NCBI GenBank assembly: GCA_025677825.1
Contig: JAIXMO010000054.1
Coordinates: 1 to 64,000, forward strand
Source: Helicostylum pulchrum
Lineage: Eukaryota > Mucoromycota > Mucoromycetes > Mucorales > Mucoraceae
Reading direction: 5' to 3'
Length of the DNA stretch: 64,000 bases
Shown here: positions 50,355 through 60,589 of the stretch, piece by piece
Position numbering within the stretch: position 1 is the stretch's first letter
How the letters are laid out: the number at the start of each line of letters is the position of its first letter
Notes under the pieces: model-generated
Told to the model about the DNA's origin: nothing
Database searches by the model: none
The model's input: only the letters and a program-made list of their open reading frames with translations
Position numbers and translations under genes: made by a program

Positions 50355-51599
50355 ATGTACCGAATGAATCTTGCCAGTTTTGAAAGACTGGTTAATGACC
50401 TCAGTCAGCATCCAGTTTTTGATCTGAGAGCTCACAATAGTATACCAGTATACATTCAAGTCTCTTGTACTATTTGGCGGTTGGCTAACTGTCATCTTGG
50501 TTACAGAATATTCCATATGGGTTTAGGTGTATCGCACGGAAGTTATATGAACTTTTTCAGGAGAACACTCGTTGCGATTGAAGGAGTTTACGGGAATTTA
50601 ATCAGTTGGCCCGTTGATCAAGAAAGGGTTCAAGCCATACAAACAGGTTTTGAATGGCCACCTTCACCTACACATACATCTACCCATCGTTTGCCAAATG
50701 TTATTGGGGGCACTCGATGGTAAAAATGTCGTCATTGAATCCCCTAGAGTTCATGCAGAACATTGGCGTGATAGAAAAGGGAACTTTGCCATGAAACTGA
50801 CAGCCGTATGTGACGATAAATGTCGTTTCACATATATTCGTGTAGGGGACTCGGGTATGGTTTATAACTAATTTATTGAATATCCACCACCATGCTGATA
50901 ACATTAAATAGGTCGAACGCATGATGCTGCTGCATTTAAATGGACCGAGATATTCACAGTATTCTTGCGACATCCACAAACCTTTTTTTCCTCTGATGGA
51001 TACATTCTCGCAGGTAGAAAACTGTTTAACCATTAATTATTGATAACTGTATACTGTAGCTAAAATGTTAATGTTAACTATCTAGATTCTGCTTATCCTC
51101 TTTCTCATAACGTTATTGTTCCTTACCCGACCACGGAGACCAATGCTAATTCACCTGAAGCTATTGCCAAATGCCAATTCAATAAGGTCCATTCTTCAGC
51201 AAGAATGTCTATTGAAAGAGCGTTTGGATTGCTTTCTTCAAGATGGAGATTCATCAGCAAACATGTTTACGTGATAGATATTAAGGACATCTGTCTCGTT
51301 ATACTTTTTTTTCTTTTTTTTTAAAAAATAACGGCTGTTACTTGGTAAATACAAAAAATAATAATAAGTTTCTCGAGGTTACTTACTTATATTGTCGTTT
51401 TTAGGAATTCCTCGTCTTGGCTTTCCAAGAATTACAATGTCAATAATGGCATTCCAGACTTTTTTATCGCGGGGAATTACCTTCCTGACCAACAAACTCT
51501 GGCAGAAACTGAATACAAAAGAACGGTAGACTTTTTGGCAGACAATTCAGTTAATGACAACTGTAAAGAATGGGCAAAAAAAAAAAATACGCTCTTCTA
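50355..51599 (+). pseudogene. PIF/Harbinger-like DDE transposase (DDE_Tnp_4), frameshifted
   Basis: From ATG 50355 (MYRMNLASFERLVNDLSQHP) the frame runs to RLPNVIGGTRW and stops. One base fewer in the G run at 50706-50710 would read NVIGALDGKNVVIE, the first catalytic Asp. It continues HAEHWRDRKGNFAMKLTAVC with an intron 50855-50911, then GRTHDAAAFKW, intron 51014-51085, and the second Asp in ILADSAYPLSHNV, then the Glu in ARMSIERAFGLLSSRWRF. This is the Harbinger/ISL2EU D-D-E layout. The 3' part (NNGIPDFFIAGNYLPDQQTL to KKKNTLF, 51415-51599) is reached through an unresolved T-rich intron. The triad residues are intact, so the G-run indel is the main visible lesion; sequencing error cannot be excluded. 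Confidence 0.75.
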
Positions 51600-52952
51600 A
51601 CTATCTGGTAAGTCATTTTGTAACTACACAAAAATATTTTTTAGATGCTTCTTGTATTAACTGTATAATATCAATTTATAGTCAATTAGAACTCCACCTT
51701 CTATTAGACATTGGCAGTCCCTCGCTTTTACTACCAATACAGCCAATGACATTGCTGCACCTATGTTTTCAAGATTTATAATGACAGTTCCTGCAGATTA
51801 CTCTGAGGAAAGTGGTAGCTTTTCTCTCCCCATCCAACCACCACCACCACCACCTGTACGTCGACGTGTTGACGTTGAAGAGAATGATGGAATTATGCTG
51901 TCTGGTTTAAACAAACCTTTAATGTCACATATAAAAACTCTTGCTTCGAATCGCGTTTATAATTTTCATAATGATGAAAAGAATAAGTTCAGAATTCTTG
52001 TTGCAATGAACAATGTCTTGGATCTCGATGAGATTGCTTCTATTTTCAGTTATACTTATTCTTGCCCAAATATATACCAAGAGGCTAATTTGGTTTCATT
52101 ATTAAAAGGAGCGCAACGAAACTGGACCCACGTTATCAAGCAGTTATATAGTAAAATTTCTCAATCTTCTGACCTTGAACTTATTACAACATATAAAATC
52201 GTTCTCCACCTTGCTGAGATTCATGATAAACATGATAATATTTTCGAGCATGAATCTTCACTATCAGAATATGATTTTATAGTTAAAGTATGGGGCGCAA
52301 TAGTTGGAAAACTATTTTATAAAACCAAAGTTTTTTGTCGTTGGGGTGATACTGTCTCCGAAAAAGGTAACAATGATTTCACAAATCATAAGATAGATTT
52401 GCGTATGTTATGTAAATCTAATTTAAGCAAGTATGATCTTTGTGAAGGTGAATTTGGGAAGGTGAATTCGGGAAGAGAGCTTTCTTGACTAAAGTTTATC
52501 ATGATAAGTCCAAGCTAGTTGCCAACGAAAAAAACCAGTTGAATTATATTTTAAAGAAGCATCCTGGTAAAGTTTCTGAAGTAAAAATCATTTTATTTCA
52601 AGTACTTGAATTTAAGGCAGATTTATATCAACTATGGCTTGAATCTGATGGCGTTTATATCTTGAAAAAAGTCAAAAGCTTCTCCATACCTACTATTGGA
52701 AGAAATTTTACGGTTGGAATGGACGACCTTCTGGAAGGTTTATCAGTTCTTCGCTGTTCTGCTTTGGAGCTTGCACAAATCTGCAATGATAACAGTAAGA
52801 GTACTAGTAGACTTAGAGCCTTAACTGATCCCAGCCCTACAATCTCAAACCCAACACCAACAAGAGACATCTGGTCTCCACCACCACCACCACCACCACC
52901 ACCTACCACCTACCACCTAATCAACAATTTGTTGTTTTATTTATTCTCTTAG
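51554..52952 (+). pseudogene. Mucorales-type repeat-family protein broken by a 14-bp duplication
   Basis: ATG 51554 (MTTVKNGQKKKIRSSNYL), intron 51608-51681 (GTAAGT...TATAG), then SIRTPPSIRHWQSLAFTTNT, a poly-Pro patch (PPPPPPVRRRVD), and a conserved-looking C-terminal domain: YDFIVKVWGAIVGKLFYKT, FCRWGDTVSEKGNNDFTNHK, IDLRMLCKS, YDLCEGEFGK. Here a 14-bp direct duplication (52447-52460 and 52461-52474, one mismatch) shifts the frame and gives a stop at 52486-52488; the other frame continues TKVYHDKSKLVANEKNQL, GVYILKKVKSFSIPTIGRN to 52952. I recall such domains as a high-copy family in Mucorales, function unknown; D then GEFGK hints at a nuclease-like core but this is speculative. The 5' end overlaps the transposase frame at a 12-A run. 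Confidence 0.6.
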
Positions 52953-55900
52953 TTCCTTGTCTGCTGTCTTTTTTTTTTTTTTGCGGCATTTGATATATAT
53001 AGTTTTATATTAGTTAGCAATCCAGTACAAGCCTTATAGTATTTTCTCCTTTCCACCTTTTTTTATTATTGTTCGCTGTTTTTGGGACATTTTATACTCT
53101 ATGAAAAGTTTGCCATTTCAAAAGAAAAGCACGATGTAAGTAGGTCCTTGATTGATACTACCAAACGTTCATTTGAACCTTAATATTTCGTTGTTTGGTT
53201 CTCCTGGGATGACAGGTATACTTTTACATTATGGATGATAGGTAATCGAAAGAAATTATTCGTCTTGATGTGCGCCTCGTTATGATTAAAAAGTTTCAGT
53301 TTATTAGAAGGATGTCAATACAATATATTGACTGGATCATATGAATTGATAAAGTAGTAGTGAATTAGACTCGTTGAATAATTGGTCTATTAGCAATAGA
53401 AGTCGATGTAAGATCGTTCCTATATTATTTTTGGTATACTTGAGTACTTAAGTATATCAATGATAATAATTGTCGTTGCTATAACACACACAGTATATTC
53501 TAACGAGTACTAATAGTGATATTTTTCTAAAACCCATAAAAATGCTGATTATTATAAACGGCTTTGCAAAAGATTCATTCTTAATTAAAGACTCTTTTAT
53601 CGAAGTAAAGAATTAGTATAATTCTACGTTTTAGCAGAACTAAATTTTTCTAGCCAATTCAGTAGAAATAGGTGAAATAAGAACGAAACCGTTTGCAATA
53701 TGAATAAAAAAAAACAAATGTCAGCATATTGTAGATGTTATTGAACTACCCTGTCCGTATATTATATGTTCCACTGAATGAGATTATAAATTATAATTGT
53801 TTTATTTTGTAAAAAAAAAACTCTTGTTTCTTCTGCACCTGGTACATGTAAACAATTCACCATTAAAGATCAAAGCCAACAAAGATACATTTCTGGATTG
53901 CCGAACTCTATAGACCATAATAAGGCGCCTCACAAAAATACTACGTATTTCAAAGCTATCAAGTTATCAGATTGCATTTTGATTGTTAAAGCGATACATT
54001 TTGATTATGGGTTTATCAAATTGCACTTCCATATAAGTCCAAAGCCTTGTTTATTTCCCATAGATGAATTTATTTGATTTTGATATTCACGCCCGGGCAC
54101 CCAATTTCCAATGAAGGTAACAAAATCATAGTTGGCTTGCGAAAGTATAGCCTGTTTTATCCAAGACAATCATAATAAAGACAAGAACTAAACAATAGTA
54201 TTATCTTGAGCTTAATTGTTTTCGAGCTTACCAAACATTAAAGCCATTTCAAGCTGTATAAAGAAAATAGATGGACCTAAACTGGTCAAAGGATAGACAC
54301 CTATCTAGCGGTGTTCGCACAAGAACCATCATCCTCATGCTATCCATCTAGTCCTTTATAAGTTCGGGCGTATAAACTGCATCATATAATAAATGCCTTT
54401 CATTCATCATGTCACAGAAGGCTAGTTCTTACGCCTGCGAACATGTATGCAATGACGGTCACAAAAACAAGCTCCAGGATGCATTTACTACATGAGCAAT
54501 CCACTCTTTCAAGATAAGCACCGAAAAAACCCATTGCAAATATTCACAAAAGAGCCCACAGAACTAAACTCTCGGTTGCTATCAGCGAAATAATTAATCA
54601 CTAAAAATCAAAAAAGATGGCTTATTCTGTTCTGTATTAGACGTTAGGTACAAATGATATTATTTGTCGATTCTGGAAGAATCATGCTGCCGCGATAAGT
54701 AACTCTAGTCTAACGTACAATAGTTCCAAGGTAAATGACAACAAACTGTGTTTTTTTTTGCGCACTTACGGCTAATACATTTTGTTTCTTTTTATCTACC
54801 ACAGATAATCTTGTAGATTGAAAACTAGTACCGATCAGTTGGGCGCAAGCCTCTGTAAAAGGTAAATCAGTAAGAGTAATTGACTGTTTTTAAAATTCTT
54901 GTTTTACTTAAACACAGTTGAACTAGGACTAAATCCTTATGGTGCAGAGAATAGATACGTAGTTGATTTTTTGGTTTTATAATTTTAAACTCTTTCATTT
55001 TTACCATAGTTAAAAGAAAAAAAAGGATAAAAGAAAAATAAAATCAAAGATATATACTTTGATAAATCATAGCTTACTTTGATATTTTTTATGTCACAGC
55101 TTACATGGAAATCTTACACGTCACTGGAAAACGTGTAAAACTGACATTTATGCCTTGACGTGTATATAAGACAACTATTCGGATATTGTTCGTTCCAACG
55201 AGTTATAAAGTAAATGCGTTCAAGACTGAAATCGTATGACAAGCCTAGGGCCGACTAGAGATTTTGCTCCCCCAAAAAATTTACAGATCGTTACATATAT
55301 TATCGTTTTACATACGTGTCAAGAATATATCGTATCGTTTTACATAATGTCAAGACATATATTTTTCTGCCTGGGTTTCTTGTTTATTTTGTGGTTTAAA
55401 GAACGACTTAACTTTACCGTTACCCTAGAGGGCTTTACCGGGAATTAAGCGAATATTCAAATGTTCATATAGGATTCCGTCGGTAAGGAATCTTTCGAGA
55501 ATACTGTCTTTGGGATATAATTCTACGTAGCGTTGTGTTGGTTTATCAAAACTTTTACTCCGTAAAATTTGGTACAGCCAGATGCTGCGTGGATGATGTT
55601 GAGATGTTGGTAGTCAGTAACATTTGGAACTTTCGATATTTCCATGATATACCCATTTCGATAGAGACTAAATTTCCAAGGGCTAAATCATATGAACAAC
55701 GGAGAGAGCATATGACTATCTATCACTTTTATAGAAATTATACTTTATCATTTTAAACAAATCCTGCAAAAAACGGGAAGGTAGTACAAATTAGACATTC
55801 TTTTCCCGTTTTTTCTCTTTACTCTCTTCGGCTTTACCTGTCTGCTTCCATCTTTCAGCAGCATTAATAACATTTATATTTCAATTATAAGGCGAGTTGA

Positions 55901-57248
55901 TGCTACCAGAGTGAGTATAAAAAAGAAAAAGAACAAGCGAAAATAGTCACAGTTTATAAAAAAAAATAATGCAGATTTATTTACTTTTGACATCTACTCT
56001 AGTAAAAATCGGGATCCATTGCCAATCATTTGTGTATAAACAAAAACGACCTCTTGGTAAGCATACTTTTTATTGGATACAGCTTTTTATTTTATATAAG
56101 AAAAAGAGACATACTATTAAGAATATTATATAAAAAAGCATATATTCAAAGTATGGTATTTTACCATACATTAACGCAATAGATTACACCTTCTTACCAA
56201 ATTGAGGTTGTTGTGTTACAATCAACTAGTTACTAATGTATAACAGAGATAACAGTCAAATCACCCTGGTTGTTCTTGACTATAAAAAGAATATTAAGAG
56301 AATCAACCTTTTGCTCCCTCTCTTGTTTTTTAGAATTAATTTTAATTAATAAAGATCTATAAGAAGTTTCATCTTTGTTTCAGAATGTTGTACCAATTTT
56401 TGCAGTTGTTACGCTAATTAGATATATCAAGATTAGCTAATAATATTGAATTAAAAGTTGGTATTTAAACAAAGTCGATAGCTAAATAATATATTATCTT
56501 TTACTTATTTTACTATACTTTTTATTGACCATATTATAAACTTAAATTTTCCTAGTGTGGAGAGACATGTACAAATGATAATTGGAGCCATGCATTTTTT
56601 TTATCAGAACATGTCAAGAAGAAGGACGGCTTCCGGACGATATGTTCAGCACATTAACTGTATTGTTATACTATAAAGATGGAAGTTCCTTTAATACACA
56701 CATAGTAGAATTGAAAACTGCTTTTGAGGAAGCAAAAGAAATTATGGTAGGTATAGCATATGACTTGCAACTAGTTTACTTATTCAATATGATAGTCGAA
56801 AAAAAGAAATATAACTTCAGTAGAGACGGAATCATCATCATCATCATCATCATCAAGTTAATATTTTTATCCTTTCTTATTTTTTACGGTGAGTAGAAAA
56901 CATCCCTAACGTTCGCAAGGTAGCTCTTGTTAAAGAGACATATTTTATTTTTAAATAAACTATATAAAACCCTTTATACCTCTGGTAATAAACCATCTTT
57001 AAAAAGAACCTTATAACCTTTGAATAAATCACATATACTCTTCAGTCTTGAAAAGATCACATATTTAAAGGAGCAAGTTTCTTTTTTTAAATAACTGAAA
57101 CCACATAAAGTCTTTTTTTTTAGGAAGTCTTTGACTTCGATACTTTTTGTTTAACTAATTTAACTAAGATTAAGAGGAGTAAAGATGAAGAAAGACAGGT
57201 TTTATTTTATTTCTAGGGTAAGTAGTGATGTAAATCTAACCTAGATAT
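52953..57248. other. Long intergenic region, no confident gene
   Basis: 4.3 kb of mostly decayed sequence. A signal-peptide-like exon (MQIYLLLTSTLVKIGIHCQS, from about 55969, GTAAGC donor) may belong to a small secreted protein, with a possible Cys-containing exon after 56555 (CGETCTNDNW), but the phases do not join. An ATC repeat lies at about 56828-56853. Other open stretches (55236-55448, 55535-55756) have no coding signs. Confidence 0.45.
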
Positions 57249-58468
57249 TCAATATATGGCTTCATAGGCCTTTAAAAAAATGGCATTAAAGTATGGCTTA
57301 ACATGAGTATTGTAATAAAGATTTAGTTCAATAAAAGCTGGACTCTTTTTAACATATGGGATCAATCTAAATTGAATGAAATCAACAACGGCTGCGTGCA
57401 CTCTTTTTAAAACAGGAATTAATTCAGTTGTTTCTGCTTCGCGTATGTCCCCAAGAATCTTTTCTTTTACTTCGTAGAGTGGAGATGGTAGTAAATCCAA
57501 AACTTGTCCGACCATTATTTGGAATTGAATTAGTTTTTCATTTAAAGTTTTACACACGCCATCAAAATGTTCAGGTCGAATGGATTGTAATTTGGTGATA
57601 TATGGTTTTACGTTATCGTAGTAAGGCATTGCGGCATCATAGTAAGGCATTGCGGCATCATAGTAAGGTTTTACGTAGGGAGTAGCTTTTACGAGATGAG
57701 GTTCAAGTTGATCTTTAAGCAACACATGCATACGATTGCAGCCCTGACTGATCTGGGGTTTGGCATATTGGGTGTAAAAGAAAGATAGTTTTTGGACAGT
57801 GGGAATACCATAATTGAAGTATAATTCGTTTCCCTTCTTGAATACGGGACCGATATAAGGATTGAAATTTTTCTGGTAGAGATCCGATTGGTAAAGAGAA
57901 TAAAGGTCCGCTTTGATTGGATCAATGGCTTCACAAACTGCAGGCTTTCCAGTAGCAGCCTCAAAGGGAGAACCACAAATATAACATGCATAAATCAAAT
58001 ATGTTATAATGGACAAAGAAATCAAAGAACGAGCACGAGATTTGCCTCTCTTTACCTTTTATATATACATATTATGTTAGTCGATTGTACTTTTTAAAAA
58101 TGGTAAATAACTTACGTGTTCTTGCTTTGTTTCTTTCTTTAATTGTTCTTTAGGTTGTCCTTTGGTTTGTCCTTTGGTTTGCTCTTTGGTTTGTTCTTTG
58201 GTTTGTTCTTTGGTTTGTTTCTTGGGTTGCTTCTGGGGTTGTTTCTAAAAGAAAAAAAGAAAAAGAGGGTATTAAATACAAGTACTATGTCGTGGCTAGC
58301 TTAATGAGTACCTCTATATTTTTGGGAGCGAGAACTATACAGTCATATTAATTATTATTGTAATAACAGATTCAATATATTAAGCACTTTACCTTCAGCT
58401 TTCTCTGATTTAGGGGAAACGGACTTCTTTCTTCCCTTTCTTGCTAATAAGTTTGTTTTATTTGGCAT
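57249..58468 (-). CDS. Single-pass membrane protein with KEQT and PYYD repeats
   Basis: Exons 58468-58393, 58334-58312 (23 nt), 58244-58116 and 58055-57249 join in phase for 344 aa. The N-terminus is basic (MPNKTNLLARKGRKKSVSPK). Exon 3 encodes a Lys/Gln/Thr repeat (KEQTKEQTKEQTKGQTKGQ). One membrane helix follows (SLISLSIITYLIYACYICG), then a ~240-residue amphipathic helical domain containing YYDAAMP twice in tandem and YYDNVKP (21-bp DNA period, 57621-57662), bounded by PYVKPYYD and NVKPYITK. The layout recalls fungal She10-type or apolipoprotein-like membrane proteins with helical VKPY repeats; an ER location is plausible but not shown. The exon-phase solution requires the 23-nt exon (VLAPKNIE). 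Confidence 0.75.
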
Positions 58469-59144
58469 TGTGACGATGAAAAAAAAAGGTAAAAGAAAAA
58501 AGAAAAAGAAAAACACGTCCAAACAAATACTAGTCTCCTTTTAAAATAATGACAACTTGCTTCTTCATGCTATCACTAATGAAGGTAAACAGTCACTTGT
58601 GTAAGCAAACTAAAAGTATGGTTACATCTTGCATAATAATCCTTTTCTTGTCGAAAGCAAAACTTTGCCGCGTATCAATACGGTATATACTTTTGTATGA
58701 ATCAAGAGTACCTTCTTTTTATTATTATTGGTAACATCATTTTATACCTGTTAAGCACTTTGACAACCATTTTTAACCTTCGTTACTTACAAGACCTCAT
58801 TATCTTATAGCTCTCAGTCCTATTCCGATTAACAACAATTTTCTGTAATAATATTTATTCTACCTAATGTTTGAGCTCTTACAGAAAAGTATACACAACA
58901 TATTTTTTCATATTGTAATTTGGACCTATTTAAAGTGTAATAATCTACATATCATTGTTCGTCTATCACCCTTTTTACATAAATGTTTCGACATCACTTC
59001 TAAAAAAGTAACTTTAATAGTGATTGGAATAAGGTATTTTATTTGTATAATTAAAAGTCAGGAAATGATTCTTTTACCCAGGTTACTTAGTGTTAGGATA
59101 TCGTCTTTAATTTAAAACTTTGAAAACTGCTTGCTGTCAAGTAT
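58469..59144. other. Intergenic, no gene seen
   Basis: 5' flank of the KEQT-repeat gene; A/T-rich with short open stretches lacking coding character. Confidence 0.55.
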
Positions 59145-59690
59145 TTTTCTCGATTTTTTCTGCGATTTTTTCGATTGGTCATTTTCGGTCATTTTTGATC
59201 ATTTTGGGGGGGTCCAACCCCTTTGTGTTTTAGTAATTACGCAAAATTTACTTTGCTTTTTTTTTGCGAAAAAACCAATGATGATGAACTACTCGTTTTT
59301 TCTCATCTACTACATTTTAAATAATATTTCTACTAAAAATACAGAACGAGTAATCACCGTTTTAATGCTTTTCACTAAAATTCGAGTTAAGCGGACCTTA
59401 CGATGACAATTTCTTTAAAGCGCGTGTTCTCGTCTACTTTTGATTGCAGCACTTTCATACTTAAATAAATAATAGACGGTTTTTAAACATCTTTGTTCGA
59501 TGCAAAACCCAAACACGGTAATAAAAGACTACTTTTTACATAATCGCGTAAATTTAAAAATCGAAAAATATGGTTACACAAAAATCTCCAAACAGTCATT
59601 ACTCTTTCAATTGTTGCGTTAGAAGTATCATTTAAGCTGGATAAGAAGGGTCTAAGAGTACTTTATATCTAAAGAATTATTTTTTATTAT
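59145..59690. mobile_element. Non-coding inverted-repeat element, degenerate copy 2
   Basis: The end at about 59200-59235 (GGTCCAACCCCTTTGTGTTTT then AGTAATTAC) matches the reverse complement of 1905-1953, and the outer flank repeats GGTCATTTTNGGTCATTTTT-like motifs. Inside, ACTTTGC, AATCACCGTTTTA and CATTACTCTTTCAATTGTTG align with copy 1 in reverse orientation. The far terminus (about 59690) is not recognisable. No ORF of note. Confidence 0.5.
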
Positions 59691-60113
59691 ACAGCTAGGA
59701 TCCAAAACGGGTTTTATGTTTCTTAATAAATTAAAAACCACTATTTGTTGCAGTGCTTTCTTATTTGAGCTATTTTTTAAGTTCTGGCATCTCATTGAGC
59801 TTTTTTTTTGGAATATGGTTCTAATGTTTAAACTCTCCTACATGAGGATACAAAACGCATTGTTTAACGAGAGTAAGTTAAATGATTTCAAGATTGATGT
59901 CAGGTGTTTTAATATATCAATCAATCGTCCATAATCCTTTTAAAATATTCATTTTTAACGTGAACACTTCTATTGGATATATGATTATCCACAGACGGTG
60001 ACGTCGCAGTCGTTAATTCAAACGCCGGATTTTTCTTCTTCTGCGGGTTGAACGAGGGGTCATAGTGTTTTTTGTTCCCCCACTCTTATTTGACTTCATA
60101 AATTACATTAATC
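59691..60113. other. 5' flank of NDUFB7, no other gene
   Basis: A/T-rich; a GTGACGTCGCAG stretch at about 59999-60010 holds a TGACGTC bZIP-type site 105 bp before the ATG. Nothing else recognised. Confidence 0.45.
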
Positions 60114-60465
60114 ATGTCAGGTAAAAAAAAAAAATGGAAAAAAAAGTGGAAAAAAAAGACTGACGTTTAGAATTGCGTAGACGAAAAGGCATCTCAACAA
60201 GATATGGCAAAGTCCCGGATTCCTTTCGAATACCGTGACTATTGTGCTAAACTTTTGATTCCTCTCAACAAATGTAGAGGAGAAACTTTCTATCTTCCTT
60301 GGAAGTGTGAGACTGAACGTCACGCATATGAAAAATGTCAATACGATGAGTAAGTTGATTATTAGAAAAAGGGATCAATGACTTTATTTTTTAACTTTTT
60401 TTTTTCTGTCTAGTTTCAAGCGTCGTATGAAGGAACAACAAGCAAAGGCAGAAGAGGAGGATTAA
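60114..60465 (+). CDS. NDUFB7: NADH dehydrogenase (complex I) subunit NDUFB7/B18
   Basis: Exons 60114-60120, 60181-60349 and 60414-60465 join in phase for 75 aa. The first exon is only 7 nt (ATGTCAG) and exon 2 begins after the TAG at 60178-60180, which restores MSDEKASQQDMAKSRIPFEY. The twin CX9C motif is complete: C-AKLLIPLNK-C and C-ETERHAYEK-C, typical of intermembrane-space proteins oxidised by Mia40. The family subunit is a peripheral membrane-arm component of respiratory complex I. The length is short compared with animal NDUFB7 but usual for fungi. Its presence implies the organism keeps complex I, unlike Saccharomyces. It ends 124 bp from the stop of the convergent DUF3684 gene. Confidence 0.92.
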
Positions 60466-60589
60466 ATATTTTTTAAGAGAGCAGAAAAAAATAATACAAT
60501 ACAATACATATACACAGAAAAAATAAAAACTTCAACTTCGAAAAAGTCCTTTTTTATTTCTGTTGTTTTTTACAAATTGTGTGTTTTTT

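Noticed and set aside
60117..60341. 74-codon minus-strand frame
   Set aside because: Antisense to NDUFB7 exon 2.
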